A stretch of 64,000 nt of DNA from Ktedonobacteria bacterium brp13 (GCA_015099395.1 AP024096.1:8225485-8289484), one strand, 5' to 3'; positions 8,321-17,484 are shown, numbered from the stretch's first letter. Notes: generated by a model not told the origin, from the sequence alone. Made by a program: numbers and translations.

Positions 8321-9175
8321 TTAGCTTGGAACTTCTACGTATACCTTGCCTTGTTCAATTTTTGTATTTAAGCGCGGTAAAGGTGATAACTGATATGGAT
8401 AGCCGCTAGGCTTTTGCGTTCCCTGGTCATCAAATATGGCATTGTGGCAAGGACAATTGAATTGGTGTTCAGTATTTTTCCATTGGAGAAGGCATCCCAT
8501 ATGAGTGCAGCTGGCTGATAACGCGATCACATTGTCTGCACTATTAGTTGCATTAGTTGCATTTTTTGCCCGAATAACATAACCGACAACTGAATCCGAT
8601 GTAAAGCGCACAGCATTATTCCCTAAGTCTGCAAGCATAGCAACAAAGTGCCATGTAGTTGGCATACCTTCGGAGATGTTCAGTTGTTGGCTCTTGTCTC
8701 CGGGATTATAGTCAGGAGGGGCAGGAGGGGTTACGGGAGCTTGCGTCTGCTGATTCTTCTCTGCTTCGTATCCGATACCTGCTCCAATGACGAGTGTTGC
8801 CGCTGCTGCAACTCCTCCTGTCAGGAGGCCACGACGAGAAAAGAAACGGCCTGGCCTGGATATTTCTCTTGTCGCAGGAGATGGCTCCATCGATTCAGCA
8901 GGTAGAGGATGCACTTTGGATGCTGGTTCATGCTGTGGCGCTTGTTGCTGTGCGCCCGCCTCAAGCAGTCGTGCCTTCAATTGTTCAGCAAACTCCGGTT
9001 GTGGCTCCGCATATTCATCTGTTGCAGAGCTAAAGAGTGCTGCCATTTGATAGATATGTATTTGTTCTAGCGTCAGGTTTTCTGGAGGATGGGCTACGTT
9101 GCCAGCTTGTAACGCCTCGATATAACTTTCTAATGCTACGTAGTCCTCAATTCGCTCCTGGTCTTCATCTGCCAT
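8321..9175 (-). CDS. Rieske [2Fe-2S] protein with long cytoplasmic N-terminus
   Basis: About 284 residues. The first ~110 are soluble, acidic and unannotated by any motif I recognise. Then comes SRRGLLTGG followed by a hydrophobic segment (about 115-140), a Tat-like signal anchor. The C-terminal domain has the two Rieske boxes CTHMGC and CPCH, which bind the 2Fe-2S cluster with two Cys and two His. It should be an extracytoplasmic, membrane-anchored electron carrier; no cytochrome b neighbour is present. The start at 9175 is chosen because GGAG lies seven bases before it; ATG at 9181 is nearly as good. It lies 43 bases after an ECF sigma gene, so the N-terminal region may act on that sigma factor (inference). 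Confidence 0.88.
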   Translation of the reverse strand: MADEDQERIEDYVALESYIEALQAGNVAHPPENLTLEQIHIYQMAALFSSATDEYAEPQPEFAEQLKARLLEAGAQQQAPQHEPASKVHPLPAESMEPSPATREISRPGRFFSRRGLLTGGVAAAATLVIGAGIGYEAEKNQQTQAPVTPPAPPDYNPGDKSQQLNISEGMPTTWHFVAMLADLGNNAVRFTSDSVVGYVIRAKNATNATNSADNVIALSASCTHMGCLLQWKNTEHQFNCPCHNAIFDDQGTQKPSGYPYQLSPLPRLNTKIEQGKVYVEVPS

Positions 9176-9218
9176 GGTCATACTCCTCATTAATACAGTC
9201 TATATTGAACGTTTATAA

Positions 9219-9752
9219 TCACTTACTTTTGCTAGATTCGAGTTCTGCCGCACGTTTGAGGGCACGAAATTGTGTGACCTTGACATTGGCCTCCGTTATA
9301 CCCATACGTAGAGCCGTTTCTTTAATCGAGAGATGGAGTAAGAAACGGCAAGTTAGCACTTCTCGCTGTTGTTCAGGCAAGAGACTCAGGAGTGCGTGGA
9401 CTTTCTCGCTAGTGGCCTGACTATTTAGCGTTACCTCCTCCTCGACAGGGCCTTCCCAACCGGCTTCTTGAAGTTCTTCCAGCGACCGTACATCTGCGCG
9501 GTAATAGTGACGCCAATAGTCAGCAATCGTCGTATGTGCAACCTGAAAGAGCCACGCCTGCATGCTCTGTTGTCCACGTTGAGTATCGATATTGTGGACC
9601 GCTTTCATGAATATTTGGGTCGTGAGATCCTCTGCTTCCTCGCGATTACCTACTTTGCTGTAGACATAGCGATAGATCATCCCAAGATGTTCCTGATAAA
9701 ATGTCTGAAATTCCGGCTGCTCCTGTCCAGATGGATTACCCGACGTCTTCAC
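9219..9752 (-). CDS. RNA polymerase ECF sigma factor
   Basis: A 177-residue group IV sigma factor. Region 2 (about 20-90: YRYVYSKVGNREEAEDLTTQIFMKA, then WLFQVAHTTIADYWR) binds the -10 element and core polymerase. Region 4 (about 115-170: LLPEQQREVLTCRFLLHLS, then a helix-turn-helix ending VKVTQFRALKRA) reads the -35. The start is the GTG at 9752, seven bases after GAGGTGG. It is co-oriented with the Rieske gene. No separate anti-sigma gene is present; the N-terminal part of the Rieske protein is a candidate for that role. Confidence 0.93.
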   Translation of the reverse strand: MKTSGNPSGQEQPEFQTFYQEHLGMIYRYVYSKVGNREEAEDLTTQIFMKAVHNIDTQRGQQSMQAWLFQVAHTTIADYWRHYYRADVRSLEELQEAGWEGPVEEEVTLNSQATSEKVHALLSLLPEQQREVLTCRFLLHLSIKETALRMGITEANVKVTQFRALKRAAELESSKSK

Positions 9753-10221
9753 AAGGCCACCTCGATATCAGATGAGTGAAATAGATCTTCTAAACAAGAA
9801 ATACGTATGCCTGTTACAGAAGCTTCGGAAAAGAGAAAAAAAAGGAAGCCATCCTTGTAACTTGCTAACGTATTAAAAAATACATGATTGAACAACATTT
9901 TAGCTCCCTTAAGGAGAATACGTATCTTGCAGCTTTTACGAAATTTGGCCTTTGGTTATGCCAGTCAACCAACACAGAGAGTCTCTCAAGTGCCTCTTAT
10001 AAGAGGATCTAGTGATACTGTTGGTTGCAGTACCACTACCTATCTTCTCTTAATGAGAGCACTCATCCAGACATGCCATTGCTATTTTTCATTATATCAT
10101 CTTGCGTTTGATTGAAAGCTGGAGTATGGAGGATAAGCAGCATTAGCTACGTCGCTGTTAGAAATAAGATTTTAGTTATTTCTGTTTGGCTATCTGGGAG
10201 ATCAGCAGGCTGTAACCTCGC
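9753..10221. other. Gene-free stretch upstream of the ECF sigma gene
   Basis: About 470 bases with only short open frames lacking ribosome sites. It should contain the promoter of the ECF sigma gene, but I cannot point to a clear one. The right end grades into the decayed PAS gene. Confidence 0.3.
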
Positions 10222-10680
10222 CAACTTATTTGGATCGCGCGCCCTGATGGCGCTACCATTTACAACAATTGTTGATTGTGCGACTATATAGCCATGACTT
10301 CCGAAGCGGCAGAAGGCGATGATTGGAAAGCGTATGTGCATCCTGATGACCGACAACATGTATTGGATGCGTGGCAGGTTGCCATTCACACCGGTACTGC
10401 CTATGAAGTGGAACATCGCTTGCGAGATAGTACCAGCGAAGAGTATCGTGGGAGCCTTCTCCTGGAAGCGCTTCAGGAGGAGACTTCCTGTTCGGTGTTC
10501 CTTGCCACAAGTGGTGAGATGGCTCTTAATATGCTTCAAACAGTCATGCCAGCGTTGTTTATACTGATGAGTGCCGCTTTGCCACAAGGAAACACCACTA
10601 TATATCCGCTCACGACACTTCAAAAACCTTTTGAACTGGACATACTCCTGGAACTGGTTGCGGAACTTCTAACAGCATAA
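10222..10680 (+). pseudogene. Decayed PAS sensor / response-regulator remnant
   Basis: In one frame a PAS core can be read (LIWIARPDGATIYNN) up to an in-frame TGA at 10273-10275. The same frame continues with LCDYIAMTSEAAEGDDW and VHPDDRQHVLDAWQ, ending in EHRLRDSTSEEYR, where a PAS domain normally goes on to EYRW. There it jumps directly to receiver-like sequence (LLLEALQEET, LATSGEMALNML, LQKPFELDILLELVAELL) that lacks the phosphoacceptor Asp and the middle of the domain. This is what remains after an internal deletion of a PAS-histidine kinase-receiver gene. It could in principle still express about 130 residues from 10276, but no ribosome site supports this. Confidence 0.7.
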
Positions 10681-10720
10681 GGGCCTGTACCCCTTATAGG
10701 CTGAGCCTGCAATGTGCGTC

Positions 10721-10758
10721 AAAAAGATCACCCTGCTTTTTTACAGGGTGATCTTTTT
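10721..10758. terminator. Bidirectional intrinsic terminator
   Basis: A perfect 15-bp stem (AAAAAGATCACCCTG at 10721-10735 with its complement at 10744-10758) around an eight-base loop. The stem ends in T5 on either strand. It lies downstream of the PAS remnant and just before the promoter of the next gene. Confidence 0.85.
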
Positions 10759-10845
10759 GCGTGCGGTAGGAGGATGTACCGTTTCGGTCTTCAGTGTGGT
10801 CACTATTGAATCCTCCCAAAAGTCCTACTCTATAAATCTGATCAA

Positions 10846-10874
10846 TTGACAGTGAAAACGCAGCTATGTATACT
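10846..10874 (+). promoter_or_regulatory. Near-consensus housekeeping promoter
   Basis: TTGACA (10846-10851), a 17-base spacer, then TATACT (10869-10874). It points at the purine nucleoside permease-family gene starting at 11110 and implies a leader of about 230 bases. Confidence 0.75.
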
Positions 10875-11109
10875 TCATCCTTAATACCACTCGCTTTATA
10901 TCGGGCGTGGTGGGAGCCTCTCTATATATCATCGATAAAGTGATTACACTCTCTCTACTGAGCATTCTATCTGCAGTGAAAAGAGCAATAACAGTCTCCT
11001 CTATCCAGCATACGTGTGCTCACCAGATCGTAACGTCGCATCGACGATGATGAGTATGATGCGTATCCTATTGTTTGTCCTGGTAGTGAATTTGTGTGAA
11101 GGGAGTACA

Positions 11110-12069
11110 ATGATCTTCAGTTCTTATTTCAAGCGTTTTAGCATTGCTGCGCTCAGCCTTACTCTGTTTCTGCTGGCATTACTGACGACACTTAGTCAGG
11201 TGCACGCCGCGCAGGGGCCTTTTGCCGTTAAAGTACTGGTTATTACTATGTTTTCGTCCGAGACACAGCCCTGGTTGGCACACGAAAGCCTGCCCCTTGA
11301 TTACAAGAGTACCGGCGCTTACAGTGATATGCATTGTAACAGTAATGGTCTTTGTGTTACCACTATTGGTGAAGATAAAGTAAATGCTGCGGCTAGCATG
11401 ATGGCGATTTTGCGCGATCCGCAATTTTCATTTCAGAATAGCTATTTTATGACCGCTGGTATTGGCGGTGCGTCTCCCTCTACCACGACACTTGGTTCCG
11501 CCGCCTGGGCACGCTGGGTAGTTGACTGGGACCAGGGACATCACCTGCTTACCACTACTGCTCCCGGAGTTCCGTATGGCTACATGTTGGACACCAGGGC
11601 TGGCACAGGGGTCTTTCATCTTAATGAAACGCTTACGAATCTGGCTGTGAGCGTCACTTCTCACTTGAGTTTGCAAGATAGCGCTCAGGCTGCAACGGCT
11701 CGTCAGAAGTATACCGGTCAGGCGAACCAACATCCTTCTGTTCTGGCATGTGATACGATAGCCGGTGACGATTATTGGGCTGGTCAGCAGCTTTCTGATG
11801 AGGCGCAGTATATCACTGGCAAGCTCACAAATAACCAGGGTAAATATTGTACGACGGAGCAAGAAGATTCTGCAGTGGCTGCAGTGCTACAGCGCACAGG
11901 TCATCTGGATCACTATCTGAACCTGCGTACCGTCAGCAATTTCGATCAGCCAGCAGCGGGTCAATCCGTGCAGGCACTACTTGCAACCTTCCCAGGTTCT
12001 AGTATCGCCATCTCCAACGCTTACCTGGTTGGCTCAACAATGGCGCACTACCTGATTACACACAACTAG
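11110..12069 (+). CDS. Purine nucleoside permease family protein (NUP), secreted
   Basis: About 319 residues. An N-terminal signal peptide (basic FKR, then a hydrophobic core to about residue 32, cleavage near VHA-AQ) leads into a domain that matches the NUP family, known from yeast purine nucleoside transport and found in many bacteria as a secreted or membrane-anchored nucleoside-phosphorylase-like protein. Motifs include VKVLVITMFSSE, YFMTAGIGGASP, WARWVVDWDQGHH and VLACDTIAGDDYW. The frame is open upstream to 11014, but the ATG at 11110 follows GAAGGGAG and begins the signal peptide. It is monocistronic, with its own promoter and terminator. Likely role: nucleoside or purine uptake or cleavage outside the membrane; not proven. 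Confidence 0.85.
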   Translation: MIFSSYFKRFSIAALSLTLFLLALLTTLSQVHAAQGPFAVKVLVITMFSSETQPWLAHESLPLDYKSTGAYSDMHCNSNGLCVTTIGEDKVNAAASMMAILRDPQFSFQNSYFMTAGIGGASPSTTTLGSAAWARWVVDWDQGHHLLTTTAPGVPYGYMLDTRAGTGVFHLNETLTNLAVSVTSHLSLQDSAQAATARQKYTGQANQHPSVLACDTIAGDDYWAGQQLSDEAQYITGKLTNNQGKYCTTEQEDSAVAAVLQRTGHLDHYLNLRTVSNFDQPAAGQSVQALLATFPGSSIAISNAYLVGSTMAHYLITHN

Positions 12070-12140
12070 TTTTGAATGTTGGATATATCCGGTGACGCAT
12101 AGATAGAAGCCAGCCAGAATTTTAAGGTTGGTAGAAGAAA

Positions 12141-12214
12141 CGAGCCCAAAGATGCGTACAGGACCGACAAAGACGGTGGAAAGTACGCTTCCCTGGGCTT
12201 GTTTTTGTGTTTTT
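12141..12214 (+). terminator. Intrinsic terminator with nested stems
   Basis: CGAGCCCA (12141-12148) pairs with TGGGCTTG (12194-12201). Inside it GCGTAC pairs with GTACGC and ACCG with CGGT. A T-rich tail (12202-12214) follows. It ends the purine nucleoside permease-family transcript. Confidence 0.7.
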
Positions 12215-12849
12215 CTGATCATAGTAGTCACAGTATAAAGAACATACCCTCACTTTTCCCATAAATGCTTCTCCTCATAAAAGCCCTCTCAACAGGGACT
12301 GATAATAGAGACTTGTATAGGAAACCTTGAGCAGATATTGAGCAAACAGCACAATCTATGGACCTCACATTTATGCTCTCCTATTTATACTGAGAAAGGA
12401 TGAAAAAGGAAGGAGAAGGGGCATTACGCTGGTGTCGGTCTACCCGATTGCCTCCCTTGTTTGAGAAGAAAGAACCTGGTTATAGCCTGTGCTCTGCACT
12501 TCGTCGTGCTTATGTTCGGGTTAAATTGTTACACCATTGGTCGCAAGAACGTGACCTATTCGTCTCTTACAAGCCTTACTTATGAGCTGCACTGTATAGT
12601 CGTGCTGTGCTCCTGAGAGAATATTTTCGCTTCTTGTTTTCAAGCTTCATTAGAAGCTTGAGACGATATAGGAAGCACTGATCTTAGGTATCGAAATCAC
12701 TGCTTTGCCTTGACTTTATTCTTTATTCAAAGTGGCGAGAGTAGTTTGGATGCAGGCATAATTCCCTCTCTGAGGAGTAATAGTTGAAATATACGATAGC
12801 AGAACCGCATCACATGGGCGATCGATGCAATTTAGAAGGAGAAAAGCTT
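12215..12849. other. Gene-free stretch upstream of the Kdp locus
   Basis: About 630 bases with no convincing gene; a 61-codon open frame at 12400-12585 has no homology-like features. There is a perfect 8-bp hairpin CAAGCTTC-ATTA-GAAGCTTG (12641-12660) without a T-run. A TTGACT at about 12711 lacks a matching -10. The promoter of the kdp operon should lie here but I cannot place it. Confidence 0.3.
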
Positions 12850-13305
12850 ATGCCTGGAGCACGTATCTTGCTTGTCGAAGATGACGAGGTTCTGCGCGAC
12901 TTGATTGAACGGAATCTCCAGGCTCGTGATCATACAGTGAGCGTCGCTGGAGACGTTCAAGAAGCATTAAAACACCTGCGGGAAGGTTCTTTTGATCTGA
13001 CGTTTTTGGATATCAACTTGCCCGACAAAACAGGATGGGACATTCTGCGGATCGCCCAGAATGAAGGGGTATTGCATACCCAGGATTTTGAAGGTGAAGG
13101 GCAAAAGTTACCCGTCGTTGTTCTCTCGGCTGTGCATGTAAGTCCTCGTCGTCTGGCTGAATTTCATCCGCTGGCATATCTGCCCAAGCCATTCCCGATG
13201 GACGCGCTTTTACGTCTCGCAGCTGAGGCCACTCAGCGTAGAGAAGAGAATGAGTTTTCCAAGAACGCCAACACCGCTATCGTGCAGCATTATCCATCTT
13301 CTTAG
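12850..13305 (+). CDS. Single-domain response regulator (receiver only)
   Basis: A 151-residue CheY-like receiver. Acidic pocket LLVEDDEV (about residues 9-13), phosphoacceptor Asp in LTFLDINLP (about 56), Thr/Ser site in VVVLSAV and the conserved Lys in YLPKPF (about 117) are all present. There is no DNA-binding output domain. The start ATG at 12850 follows AGGAG. It is the first gene of the kdp run, where a full KdpE normally sits, so it may be a KdpE-like regulator that has lost or never had its output domain, or a phosphate shuttle. No cognate kinase is encoded nearby. Confidence 0.88.
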   Translation: MPGARILLVEDDEVLRDLIERNLQARDHTVSVAGDVQEALKHLREGSFDLTFLDINLPDKTGWDILRIAQNEGVLHTQDFEGEGQKLPVVVLSAVHVSPRRLAEFHPLAYLPKPFPMDALLRLAAEATQRREENEFSKNANTAIVQHYPSS

Positions 13306-13318
13306 AAGGAGGAAAGGT

Positions 13319-13411
13319 ATGTCTATCTTATACGATCTTCTCGTTGTCGTTGTAACCATTGTTTCCTTTTTAGCGCTTATCGCCTTTGCCGTTGGGTGCG
13401 ACAAGCTTTAA
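13319..13411 (+). CDS. Small single-TM protein upstream of kdpF
   Basis: A 30-residue peptide with an excellent ribosome site (AAGGAGG, seven bases before the ATG). One hydrophobic helix fills residues 4-25, followed by a short CDKL tail. Small proteins ending in a similar GC-x-x-L tail occur beside kdpF in many actinobacterial kdp operons (from memory). It probably stabilises or tunes the Kdp complex, like KdpF, or may be a leader. Confidence 0.7.
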   Translation: MSILYDLLVVVVTIVSFLALIAFAVGCDKL

Positions 13412-13429
13412 AGAAAGAGAGAATGCCTG

Positions 13430-13525
13430 ATGAACTCCCCACTCGAATATATCTTAGTTGGGATTGTTGCTTTTGCTATTATCGTCTATCTGGTGATTGC
13501 GTTACTAGCACCAGAGCGTTTTTAA
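13430..13525 (+). CDS. kdpF: K(+)-transporting ATPase subunit KdpF
   Basis: A 31-residue single-TM peptide with the KdpF ending (YLVIALLAPERF). KdpF is the small lipid-like stabilising subunit of KdpFABC. It lies 30 bases before kdpA. Confidence 0.88.
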   Translation: MNSPLEYILVGIVAFAIIVYLVIALLAPERF

Positions 13526-13555
13526 TCGGTTGTTCAAGTATATGAGGAAAATACA

Positions 13556-15295
13556 ATGGCAGTTACCGTTAACGGAGTCTTGCAGGTCTTAATCTTCGTA
13601 GGCATCGTTTTGGTGCTCACGAAGCCCTTTGGCCTGTATATCTATCACGTGTTTGCGGGGGAGCGTACCTGGTTCTCTCCTGCACTCAAGCCGGTTGAGC
13701 GCGTATTATATCGCATATCTGGCGTGAATGAAGACGAAGAACATGGCTGGTTACGCTACACCATCGACATGCTTGTCTTCAGTGTCGCTGGTATGTTGCT
13801 CTTATATCTCATTGAACGTACACAGCAGATACAGGGTTCGTTCTTCAACCCGGCAAACCTGCCTAATGTCGAACCCGGTTTAGCCTTCAACACGGCTGCA
13901 AGTTTTACTACGAACACGAACTGGCAGTCCTATACAGGTGAGACGACGATGTCCTATTTCACGCAGATGGCTGGACTTGCTGTCCACAACTTTACCTCTG
14001 CGGCGATTGGCATCGCACTGGCTATGGCCGTGATACGCGGACTTACTCGCCGCAGTGGGCGACATCTGGGGAACTTCTATGTAGATCTTACGCGCTGTAT
14101 CCTCTACATTCTGCTGCCAATTTCAATCGTTGGAGCACTCTTCTTAATCTCACAGGGCGTGCCCCAGAACTTTCGGCCTTATGATGTCGTCACCACCCTT
14201 AACGGCATCCAACAGACGATTGCGCAAGGGCCTGTTGCCTCACAGGAGTGGATTAAGAACTTCGGAACAAATGGTGGTGGGTTCTTCAATGCAAACTCGG
14301 CTCATCCTTTTGAAAATCCGAATGCACTTACGAATATTGTGACGCTGATCTCAATCTTTTCTATTCCTGCTGCAATGTTCTATGTCTTTGGTAAAATGAC
14401 TGGCAATACAAAACAGGGCTGGGCGCTGTGGATCGTCGGTGCTGTCCTCTTCTTTGTTGGTATTGCTGTGGCGATGCCTGCTGAGCAGCTTGGCAATCCG
14501 CAACTCAACCCGTACAATATCAATCAGCAGCCCACAGCCATCCAGTCGGGCGGTAATATGGAAGGTAAAGAGGTACGCTTCGGCATCACGGACTCAGCCC
14601 TTTTCGCGGTTGTGACGACTGATACCTCTTGTGGAGCAGTGAACAGCTTCCATGATAGCTATACCCCGCTCGGTGGACTTGTCCCTCTCACCAACATTGC
14701 GTTAGGTGAATTGGTATTCGGTGGTGTTGGATCAGGCATTTATGACTTGTTAGTCTTCGCAATCATCGCAGTCTTTATCGCAGGCCTGATGGTAGGTCGT
14801 ACCCCTGAATATCTGGGTAAGAAGATTGAGCGAAAAGAGATGATGATGGCTGCGCTGGCTATCCTGATCCTGCCTGCATCTATTCTGGGCTTTTCAGCGG
14901 TCGCAGTCGTGTTGCCAGCAGGACTTGCTGGTCTTGGCAATGCAGGACCGCATGGTCTATCGGAAATTCTATACGCATACACATCGGCGAATGGTAACAA
15001 TGGTTCGGCATTTGCAGGCTTGACGGCGAGTTCAACCTTTTACACCTGGACCCTTGGAATGGCGATGTTGATTGGTCGTATCGCTTTTGTTATTCCTATT
15101 ATGGCCCTGGCCGGAGCATTGGTCCGCAAGCGTGTATTACCAGCAGGACTGGGCACATTCCCCACCACAGGGGCTCTGTGGATCACTCTGCTCATTGGTG
15201 TCGTGATCATTGTCGGTGCCTTGACATACTTCCCAGCTTATTCGTTGGGTCCAATTGTTGAGCACCTGTTGATGCTTCAAGGAAAGACGTTCTAA
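13556..15295 (+). CDS. kdpA: K(+)-transporting ATPase subunit A (KdpA)
   Basis: A 579-residue channel-like subunit of the high-affinity potassium pump. About ten TM helices are visible. Pore-loop regions typical of KdpA are seen (TNTNWQSYTGE, NFGTNGGGFFNANSAHPFENP, GGNMEGKEVRFG, TSANGNNGSAF). The ATG follows GAGGAAAATACA. It sits between kdpF and kdpB, whose ATG is one base past the kdpA stop. A divergent paralogue lies at 22040-23761. Confidence 0.96.
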   Translation: MAVTVNGVLQVLIFVGIVLVLTKPFGLYIYHVFAGERTWFSPALKPVERVLYRISGVNEDEEHGWLRYTIDMLVFSVAGMLLLYLIERTQQIQGSFFNPANLPNVEPGLAFNTAASFTTNTNWQSYTGETTMSYFTQMAGLAVHNFTSAAIGIALAMAVIRGLTRRSGRHLGNFYVDLTRCILYILLPISIVGALFLISQGVPQNFRPYDVVTTLNGIQQTIAQGPVASQEWIKNFGTNGGGFFNANSAHPFENPNALTNIVTLISIFSIPAAMFYVFGKMTGNTKQGWALWIVGAVLFFVGIAVAMPAEQLGNPQLNPYNINQQPTAIQSGGNMEGKEVRFGITDSALFAVVTTDTSCGAVNSFHDSYTPLGGLVPLTNIALGELVFGGVGSGIYDLLVFAIIAVFIAGLMVGRTPEYLGKKIERKEMMMAALAILILPASILGFSAVAVVLPAGLAGLGNAGPHGLSEILYAYTSANGNNGSAFAGLTASSTFYTWTLGMAMLIGRIAFVIPIMALAGALVRKRVLPAGLGTFPTTGALWITLLIGVVIIVGALTYFPAYSLGPIVEHLLMLQGKTF

Positions 15296-15296
15296 C

Positions 15297-17456
15297 ATGA
15301 CGGCACAAATACAAACACAATCACCCAGACAGTCACCCGTGGGTCAACCTTCACGGCGTAAAGGGGATACATCGATCTTTGATGGTAAGATCATTCGTCA
15401 GGCGGTCATCGACTCCTTCGTGAAGCTCAACCCACGTGTTCAGCTTAGGAATCCGGTTATGTTCGTCGTCGAAGTCGGTAGTGTAGTCACAACTATCGAG
15501 TTCGTACGCTTACTGTTGACCCAACCAAGTGCGGCGTTCACACGCTCTGCTTTAACGTCTGAGACAGTCTTCGTGCTGGCAGTTGCCATCTGGCTGTGGT
15601 TCACGGTCCTCTTTGCTAATTTCGCTGAGGCTATGGCGGAGGGGCGCGGTAAGGCGCAGGCGGATACGCTGCGTAAGGCTCGCACCACCACGATGGCGCG
15701 GCGTTTAGCCAGTCGTTCTCGCACTGCCGCTGTAGAAGAAGTTTCCGCTCCAGAGCTACGCAAAGGGGACTATGTGCTGGTCGAGGCTGGCGATGTTATC
15801 CCTGGTGATGGCGAAGTGGTTGATGGTGTGGCCTCAGTTGATGAGTCCGCTATCACAGGTGAGTCTGCACCAGTCATTCGTGAGAGTGGTGGTGACAGAA
15901 GTGCAGTGACAGGCGGCACACGGGTGCTTTCAGACTGGGTTGTGATACAGATCACAGCTAATCCAGGTGAGACGTTCCTTGACCGTATGATTGCATTAGT
16001 CGAAGGCGCGAACCGTCAGAAGACACCAAATGAAATTGCACTCAATATTCTGATTGCAAGCTTAACCATCATCTTCGTCCTTGTGTGCGTCTCACTGGAG
16101 CCGTATGCAATCTACTCGGGGCAGGCAGTTTCGATCACCGTGCTCATCGCGTTGCTGGTCTGTCTTATTCCGACAACCATTGGTGGTCTGCTTTCCTCCA
16201 TCGGTATCGCCGGTATGGACCGCATGGTGCAGCGTAACGTGCTTGCCATGAGCGGACGTGCTGTGGAGGCTGCTGGTGACGTAGATGTGCTTCTGCTTGA
16301 TAAGACAGGCACAATCACGATTGGTAACCGCCAGGCATCACGTTTTGTGCCACTTCAGGGTGTTGACGAGCGTGACCTTGCGCAAGCAGCACTGCTCTCG
16401 AGCCTTGCGGACGAAACGCCAGAAGGACGCTCCATTGTAGTTCTCGCGAAGGAACGTTACGGTTTATCCGATGAGGCTATAGCGTCTGCGAACTTCATTC
16501 CCTTTAGTGCTCAGACACGCATGAGTGGTGTTGATCTGGCAAATGGAACGGCTGTTCGCAAAGGCGCTGGCGACTCTGTTGCGGCATACGTTGCCGAAAA
16601 CGGAGGTACGACGAGTGACGAGCTAAAAGGCATTGTTGAGGAAATCGCGAAGGCTGGTAGCACACCGCTCGTTGTCGCAGAGATTATAGGTGGTGCCGCT
16701 GGTCAGGGTGGACGTGCGCGTCTACTAGGCGTGATCGAACTTAAAGACATTGTGAAGAGCGGTATGCGTGAACGCTTTGATCAGTTGCGCAGCATGGGTA
16801 TTCGTACCATCATGATTACTGGCGACAATCCGCTCACCGCCGCCGCTATTGCGAAAGAAGCTGGTGTTGACGACTTCCTGGCACAGGCAACCCCTGAGAC
16901 CAAAATGAAGCTTATTAAAGAGCAGCAGAGTGGTGGACGTCTGGTTGCGATGACTGGCGATGGCACGAATGATGCTCCAGCCCTGGCTCAAGCAGATGTC
17001 GGTGTCGCAATGAACACAGGGACGCAGGCTGCGAAGGAAGCTGCCAACATGGTAGACTTGGATTCGAATCCTACGAAACTGATCGAAGTAGTTGAGGTCG
17101 GCAAGCAGCTCTTGATTACGCGCGGTGCCTTAACGACGTTTAGTATCGCCAATGATGTTGCTAAGTACTTTGCCATCATTCCGGCAGCATTCGCTGTAAC
17201 CTATCCACAGTTAAATGCTTTGAACGTGATGCATCTGGCATCACCTCACAGCGCGGTGCTTTCAGCTGTGATCTTCAATGCGCTGATCATTATTGCTCTG
17301 GTGCCATTGGCTCTACGCGGTGTTAAATATCGCCCAGTTGGAGCGGGGCGGCTGCTACGCGACAACCTGCTCGTCTATGGCCTGGGTGGGATTATTGTTC
17401 CCTTCATCGGCATTAAGATTATCGACTTGATCCTTCAATTCTTGCACTTAGCCTAG
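15297..17456 (+). CDS. kdpB: K(+)-transporting P-type ATPase subunit B (KdpB)
   Basis: A 719-residue P-type ATPase, slightly longer than the E. coli protein. The actuator loop TGES is in AITGESAPV. The phosphorylated Asp is in LLLDKTGTIT (about residue 336). The nucleotide-binding KGA is in VRKGAGDSVA, and the hinge reads MTGDGTNDAPALAQADVGVAM. It hydrolyses ATP to drive K+ uptake through KdpA. The start one base after the kdpA stop implies tight coupling. It is the only kdpB in the window and would have to serve both KdpA/KdpC sets. Confidence 0.97.
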   Translation: MTAQIQTQSPRQSPVGQPSRRKGDTSIFDGKIIRQAVIDSFVKLNPRVQLRNPVMFVVEVGSVVTTIEFVRLLLTQPSAAFTRSALTSETVFVLAVAIWLWFTVLFANFAEAMAEGRGKAQADTLRKARTTTMARRLASRSRTAAVEEVSAPELRKGDYVLVEAGDVIPGDGEVVDGVASVDESAITGESAPVIRESGGDRSAVTGGTRVLSDWVVIQITANPGETFLDRMIALVEGANRQKTPNEIALNILIASLTIIFVLVCVSLEPYAIYSGQAVSITVLIALLVCLIPTTIGGLLSSIGIAGMDRMVQRNVLAMSGRAVEAAGDVDVLLLDKTGTITIGNRQASRFVPLQGVDERDLAQAALLSSLADETPEGRSIVVLAKERYGLSDEAIASANFIPFSAQTRMSGVDLANGTAVRKGAGDSVAAYVAENGGTTSDELKGIVEEIAKAGSTPLVVAEIIGGAAGQGGRARLLGVIELKDIVKSGMRERFDQLRSMGIRTIMITGDNPLTAAAIAKEAGVDDFLAQATPETKMKLIKEQQSGGRLVAMTGDGTNDAPALAQADVGVAMNTGTQAAKEAANMVDLDSNPTKLIEVVEVGKQLLITRGALTTFSIANDVAKYFAIIPAAFAVTYPQLNALNVMHLASPHSAVLSAVIFNALIIIALVPLALRGVKYRPVGAGRLLRDNLLVYGLGGIIVPFIGIKIIDLILQFLHLA

Positions 17457-17484
17457 TAAGCAGGTCCGAAGGGGAGATGTCTTT

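Noticed and set aside
12400..12585. Plus-strand 61-codon open frame upstream of the Kdp locus
   Set aside because: No clear ribosome spacing and low-complexity basic composition; looks like chance.
12641..12660. Perfect hairpin CAAGCTTC-ATTA-GAAGCTTG as a terminator
   Set aside because: No T-run on either strand and no gene ending nearby; left as an unexplained palindrome.
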